Source: Eggerthella sp. YY7918 (GTDB taxonomy: Bacteria; Actinomycetota; Coriobacteriia; Coriobacteriales; Eggerthellaceae). From it: 64,000 nt of DNA. Position 1 is the first letter of the stretch. The number at the start of each line of letters is the position of its first letter. This document shows, piece by piece, positions 60,114 to 64,000 of the stretch. A program made the position numbers and the translations under genes. The notes under the pieces are model-generated. The model saw nothing but the letters and a program-made list of their open reading frames with translations. It ran no database searches and had not been told where the DNA came from. Location: assembly GCF_000270285.1 (NCBI RefSeq), contig NC_015738.1:744001-808000 (forward strand), written 5' to 3'.

Positions 60114-61247
60114 CTAGTAATAAAAAACGCTGAACGCGGCATATGCGACAAGGGCGAGACTGCTGTCTGAGCCGATATATAGCCCAAGCACGGTTCCTGC
60201 AAGCATGCCGAATTCATCAAGCGCCTCTACGACACAGATGATCCTTAGAAGTGAAGTGCCCGATCGGTAGCGAGACATGATCATGATCGCCCAGATCAGA
60301 AGATCGAAGCAGGCGAATCCAATAAACACGGGACTCTCGCTGAACAGGTTTCCTGCCCTTCCGAAGGCGGATACGAGTGCGGTGAGAAGGAGACCGATCA
60401 CGATAAGGAACATGCTTCCTCGCAAGATTGAGTATGGTCTCCATGAAAGGAAGAGGTAGCCCACGAGTACGCCGAAGCTCGTGACGGCTCGCCAGACGAT
60501 GGGCGCGTAGGATGCAAGCGCGCTGTTGGGGGTATCGAAAATGGTGGCGTAGTAGTTTACGAAACCGAATGCGGCTGTGACTATCAGGACGAAGAACAGA
60601 AATGATCGGTCACACCCTAGGATTCTGTGCCGTCCTTCCGATATCGCTGAAGAGGCCGGTTGTACGATCTTCACTGATCCGAAGGTAGCGCGATTGTCTG
60701 ATCTGATGACATACACAGCAAAGGATACAGTGGACAGCAAAGGAAGGCTGGCGATGAAGATGACCGATGCAATGGGTTGTAGAAATACCACGAGCAGGAT
60801 GGCGACGATGTTGAGAGGAAGAGCGGCGGCGAGATGGACGAGAGCATTTGTCGTTCCTTCGCATGTCGCGACGCTTCCGACAAGAATGATCCCGGCACCT
60901 TGGTACACACCGACGAGAAGACACCCTGCAATGAACAGCATGTGGCTCTGGCCGATACCGAAAAAAATCGCAAGGGTGCCCAGGCTGCCGAAGATGAGGG
61001 ATACGAGCGCGAAGGTCTTCGGTTCGAGGAGGCTTGTTCGTAGTCTAACGCTTGCAGCGCAGAGTACCATGAACATTGTGCCAGCAGCGAACGAGATCAT
61101 GAAAAGCTTTGGGTCGATTGGGCTGCCGCGTGCGAAGAATAGGGCGGGACTGAAAGGAACGACATCGAACCACGACCAGAAAAAGCTCGAAACGAGCAAT
61201 GCTGTCGGAGAGATGTTGCCAACGAATCTATCAAGTATTTCGCTCAT
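60114..61247 (-). CDS. Membrane sensor half of a frameshifted LuxR-family regulator
   Basis: A 377-codon frame with 11-12 membrane helices of MFS-like layout (ALLVSSFFWSWFDVVPFSPA, LFIAGCLLVGVYQGAGIILV, LLRIICVVEALDEFGMLAGT). It ends YAAFSVFYY and a stop in the middle of the final helix. Adding one T to the T6 run of the minus strand (60122-60127) turns this into FSVFLLLAVQIFF and joins the LuxR half in frame. The membrane half presumably senses a compound that the neighbouring reductase uses. As given, the regulator is broken unless slippage occurs or the read is wrong. Confidence 0.75.
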   Translation of the reverse strand: MSEILDRFVGNISPTALLVSSFFWSWFDVVPFSPALFFARGSPIDPKLFMISFAAGTMFMVLCAASVRLRTSLLEPKTFALVSLIFGSLGTLAIFFGIGQSHMLFIAGCLLVGVYQGAGIILVGSVATCEGTTNALVHLAAALPLNIVAILLVVFLQPIASVIFIASLPLLSTVSFAVYVIRSDNRATFGSVKIVQPASSAISEGRHRILGCDRSFLFFVLIVTAAFGFVNYYATIFDTPNSALASYAPIVWRAVTSFGVLVGYLFLSWRPYSILRGSMFLIVIGLLLTALVSAFGRAGNLFSESPVFIGFACFDLLIWAIMIMSRYRSGTSLLRIICVVEALDEFGMLAGTVLGLYIGSDSSLALVAYAAFSVFYY

Positions 61248-61315
61248 AGGGCGAAGTATACGCCTTCAAGTTTAGGATGCGGTTCTCGAGGCGGAAATAT
61301 AGATGAATCAATCAA

Positions 61316-61352
61316 GCGAACTCCCCCCTTCTGTTTGAACGGGGGAGTTCGC
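61316..61352 (-). terminator. Terminator hairpin of ppk
   Basis: GCGAACTCCCCC (61316-61327) pairs perfectly with GGGGGAGTTCGC (61341-61352). On the minus strand it is followed by TTGATTGATTC. It lies 12 bases beyond the ppk stop. Confidence 0.8.
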
Positions 61353-61364
61353 CGCATAAGAATC

Positions 61365-63893
61365 CTAGCGCACAAACTTGCTGAGGATGCGTACGAGAAG
61401 GCTGGGCTTGCGGTTTCCCCTTGAGGCCATAGGGGGTGGCGACACGACGATGCGCCCCTGCGGCTCGGGCGAAGGTTCAGGTTGTGCAGGGTTGTTTTTC
61501 TCGGCAAGAAGCGGCTCAATGGAGTCGGCTTCAAGTGCGTTTGCCGCACTCGTCTTAGTTTCGGAGCTCGTGTCTTCTGACATTTCGTGCGCAGCCATTA
61601 GCTGCGCTTCGCGCCTGCGAGCCACATCGCGCGCTGCTTCCTCTTCGGCGGCCTCCAGGCGGCGCTGCTGGGCGCGCTTGATAAGGAAGTCCTGCGACTC
61701 AAACAGTTCAGTGACGCCCTCGTCGTTCTCCTTTGCGAACGCACCAAGGGGCGTGTAGCTTTTGTCGGGCATGAGCTCGCGCAGCTTCGCCGTGTCGTTC
61801 ATGCACAAGTTCAGATAGCCGATAATCTGGCCGCGCAGCTCGTCGTCGAGGATCGGCCATGCGATCTCAATGCGCTTATCCATGTTGCGTGTCATGAGGT
61901 CGGCGCTCGATAGATAGAGCTTCATGTTGTCGTGTTCGCCAAACCCATAGATACGGCTGTGCTCCAACAGGCGCCCGACAATGGACACCACGCGCACCCC
62001 TTCGGTGTACTGTTCAATGCCTGGCACGATGCAGCTGATGCCACGCACCAGCAGCGTTACCGGCACGCCCGCTTGCGATGCCTCGGCAAGCTTGTCGATA
62101 ACGTCTTTGTCGGTGACGGAATTCGTCTTGAAGAACAGTCCACATGGTTCACCGGCCCGTGCTCGTTCGATCTGCGCGTCTATGCCTGCAAGAATCATAG
62201 GCTTGATCTGCAGCGGCGCCACCCACATGATGTCGTAGTTGTCAGACGTGTTTTCAAGCCCCATATTGCGGAAGAATTCAACCGCATCGCGTCCGAACGT
62301 TTCGTCGGTGGTGATAAACGACAGATCGGTGTAGAGCTTCGCCGTCTTTTCGTTGTAGTTGCCGGTGCCCAGCTGCGTGATGTGCTGCAAGCCGTGGTCG
62401 GTCTGGCGCGTAATGCAGCAGATTTTCGAGTGCACTTTAAAATCGCGGAAGCCGTAAATCACCTTGCAGCCGGCCTGTTCAAAGCGCTGCGACCACTCGA
62501 TATTGTTGCTTTCGTCGAAGCGCGCACGCAGCTCGAACAGTGCCGTGACTTCCTTGCCGTTTTCGGCCGCGGCAATAAGCGCCTCGGCCAAATGCGATTG
62601 GCTGGCCAAACGGTACAGCGTGATCTTGATGGAAATGACTGTGGGGTCGTTCGCCGCCTCGCGCAGAAGCTGCACGAACGCGTCCATCGTCTCGTAGGGG
62701 TAGGACAGCAGCACCTCTTTCTCGCAAACCTGATCGATGACCGGACGGTTGCGATCGAGGCAGGCGGGCCACTGCGGCGTAAACGGCGTATTCGTCAGCG
62801 CGATGCGCTTCTTTTCCGGCAAGAATCCCGGAAGGCCCCACGTATAGCTCATGTCAAGCGGCACGGTGGTAACGTAGGATTGATATGCTTTGAGGTTGAG
62901 TCGTTTCAGCAGGAGTTTTTCCACGGTTGAAGACAGGGGACGCTCGCTTTCCAGACGCACCGGCGCCAGTCGCGAGCGCTTCTTAAGGATGCGTTTCATG
63001 TGCTCGCGGTAGTCTTCGTCCTGCTCGTCGGTGCCTTCGGTGGCGTCAAGGTCGGCGTTGCGCGTGACGCAGATAACGTTGGTGTGCTTGACGGTGTACA
63101 TCGAGAACACCTCGGCGGCCACCATTTCGATAACGTGCTCAAGCAAAATGAACTGAAGGCCGTCGCCCGGCAATTCAATAACGCGCGCGCACTGGCGCGG
63201 CATAGGAATAAGCCCGAGCGTGACGCCCTGCGCCCCCATGTTTTTCGCTTTCTTCGCCTCTTTGATTGCAGCCTTGTATTCCTTGTCGGAAACGTCGCTC
63301 TTGTCGACCTTCACCTTTGATTTCTTGATGTCCTCTTCCTCGTTGAGGCGAACAACCACATACAACGCCCCATTTTCCAGGTGGGGGAAGGGGTGACGGG
63401 CATTGATGATCTGCGGCGAGAGGAATGGCATGACGTTTTGATGCACGTAGTCGGACAGGAAAGCGCGCTGCTGGTCATCCAGATCTTCGGGGCGCAAATG
63501 GCACACGCCCTGCTCGTGCAGCAGACGGCGAACCTCTTCAAACGTGCGCTCTTGTGTGGGGTACAGCTCGTGGCAGCGCGCGTAGATGGCATCGAGCTGC
63601 TCGGCGGGCGTCATGCCTGACTTCGAATCGATGATATGCTTCTTGACCAGCGCGAGGTCGGTCAAGCTGCCGACGCGCACCATAAAGAATTCCTGCAAGT
63701 TGCTCCAGAAGATGGAGATGAAGTTCAAACGCTCCAGTAAAGGCACCGTTTCGTCAGCGCCTTGGTCAAGCACACGCTCGTTAAAGGTCAGCCACGAAAG
63801 CTCGCGATTCTGTAGGTAGGGAGCGGTCTTTTCGCGCGTCTCTTCCTGCGCGTCCGATACCTCGTTCAAAGGTTTTTCCAATGTTGTATCCAT
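61365..63893 (-). CDS. ppk: Polyphosphate kinase 1
   Basis: An 842-residue PPK1, reversibly making polyphosphate from ATP. Four-domain layout: N domain from YLQNRELSWLTFNERVLDQ, head domain, and two phospholipase-D-like C domains with the phosphorylated His in FKVHSKICC and a second His in RLLEHSRIYGFGE. It carries a ~45-residue Lys/Asp/Glu insertion in the head region (KKSKVKVDKSDVSDKEYKAA) and a ~120-residue disordered C-terminal tail, so it is longer than the usual ~690. ATG at 63893 is chosen for its AAAGGGGA site; ATG at 63911, touching the ppx stop, is possible. Encoded after ppx, an antagonistic pair. Confidence 0.95.
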   Translation of the reverse strand: MDTTLEKPLNEVSDAQEETREKTAPYLQNRELSWLTFNERVLDQGADETVPLLERLNFISIFWSNLQEFFMVRVGSLTDLALVKKHIIDSKSGMTPAEQLDAIYARCHELYPTQERTFEEVRRLLHEQGVCHLRPEDLDDQQRAFLSDYVHQNVMPFLSPQIINARHPFPHLENGALYVVVRLNEEEDIKKSKVKVDKSDVSDKEYKAAIKEAKKAKNMGAQGVTLGLIPMPRQCARVIELPGDGLQFILLEHVIEMVAAEVFSMYTVKHTNVICVTRNADLDATEGTDEQDEDYREHMKRILKKRSRLAPVRLESERPLSSTVEKLLLKRLNLKAYQSYVTTVPLDMSYTWGLPGFLPEKKRIALTNTPFTPQWPACLDRNRPVIDQVCEKEVLLSYPYETMDAFVQLLREAANDPTVISIKITLYRLASQSHLAEALIAAAENGKEVTALFELRARFDESNNIEWSQRFEQAGCKVIYGFRDFKVHSKICCITRQTDHGLQHITQLGTGNYNEKTAKLYTDLSFITTDETFGRDAVEFFRNMGLENTSDNYDIMWVAPLQIKPMILAGIDAQIERARAGEPCGLFFKTNSVTDKDVIDKLAEASQAGVPVTLLVRGISCIVPGIEQYTEGVRVVSIVGRLLEHSRIYGFGEHDNMKLYLSSADLMTRNMDKRIEIAWPILDDELRGQIIGYLNLCMNDTAKLRELMPDKSYTPLGAFAKENDEGVTELFESQDFLIKRAQQRRLEAAEEEAARDVARRREAQLMAAHEMSEDTSSETKTSAANALEADSIEPLLAEKNNPAQPEPSPEPQGRIVVSPPPMASRGNRKPSLLVRILSKFVR

Positions 63894-63911
63894 GCCGTCC
63901 CCTTTCGCCAT

Positions 63912-64000
63912 TTATCCCAGCATACGTTCGATAAGAAAACCCTCGCGTACGCCATATTTGCAAATTTCGAGCCGTTCGGCGCCAAGTTCTTCGAAAAGCG
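63912..64000 (-). CDS. ppx: Exopolyphosphatase (Ppx/GppA family), C-terminal end only
   Basis: The last 28 codons of a minus-strand gene that begins outside the window: LFEELGAERLEICKYGVREG followed by FLIERMLG and TAA (63912-63914). The KYGVREG segment near the end is characteristic of Ppx/GppA phosphatases, which degrade polyphosphate or pppGpp. Its stop directly precedes an ATG of ppk, so the two genes form one operon. Confidence 0.75.
   Translation of the reverse strand, partial: LFEELGAERLEICKYGVREGFLIERMLG

Overview
The window looks like chromosomal DNA of an anaerobic actinobacterium of the class Coriobacteriia, most likely family Eggerthellaceae; genus not determined. Grounds: Tat-exported molybdopterin and flavin (fumarate-reductase-like) oxidoreductases, a LuxR regulator with a multi-helix membrane half beside the flavoenzyme, actinobacterial-looking rpoB/rpoC, and moderately GC-rich housekeeping genes. 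Three parS (ParB-binding) sites within 7.5 kb suggest the replication-origin half of the chromosome.

Layout. 1-8.4 kb: the 5' part of a LysR regulator, two parS sites, a DMT transporter, a phasin-like protein with a UbiB-type kinase, a membrane XRE regulator, a lone NrfD-type membrane subunit, a GntR/SPFH pair and a third parS. 8.7-12.2 kb: a Tat-exported molybdoenzyme with its 4Fe-4S partner. 12.2-13.8 kb: a DEAD-box helicase. 14.1-36.7 kb: a complete Wzx/Wzy-type polysaccharide locus. It starts with LCP ligase, Wzz-like, CpsD-like kinase and CpsB-like phosphatase genes behind G-tracts and a structured leader. A second leader with a terminator precedes a LoaP/RfaH-like antiterminator and the sugar genes: initiating sugar transferase, glycosyltransferases, WecC/WecB (UDP-ManNAcA), heparinase-like protein, acetyltransferase, Wzy and Wzx. 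The last block encodes GDP-heptose synthesis (HddA kinase plus a GmhA-HddC-GmhB triple fusion), a 4,6-dehydratase, a PLP enzyme whose catalytic Lys is replaced by His as in ColD, and a reductase lacking the epimerase residues of GDP-fucose synthase. Together they predict a GDP-3,6-dideoxyheptose, the most interesting system in the window.

37-39.5 kb is a small accessory island: a RelE/ParE-type toxin-antitoxin pair, a Fic protein with a repeated operator, an unlisted 52-residue hydrophobic ORF convergent with a small antisense RNA (candidate type I toxin-antitoxin), and an 11-bp phased repeat array. 39.7-47 kb: RlmB, a YacP-like nuclease, an MMPL exporter with its secreted partner, TetR, and a DUF2156 protein. 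47.1-55.2 kb: rpoB-rpoC with their own promoter; RpoC carries a C-terminal helix-hairpin-helix domain resembling the RpoA C-terminal domain. 55.3-57.4 kb: hisE and glmM. 57.4-61.3 kb: a Tat flavoprotein reductase, a lipoprotein, and a membrane LuxR regulator split by a frameshift at a homopolymer. 61.3-64 kb: ppk and the 3' end of ppx.

Base composition varies strongly inside the polysaccharide locus. A GC-rich cassette (about 21.1-24.3 kb) has both edges inside genes and is followed by AT-rich sequence to about 30.6 kb, so the locus looks like a mosaic built by recombination. No rRNA, tRNA, CRISPR array or intact insertion sequence was seen.
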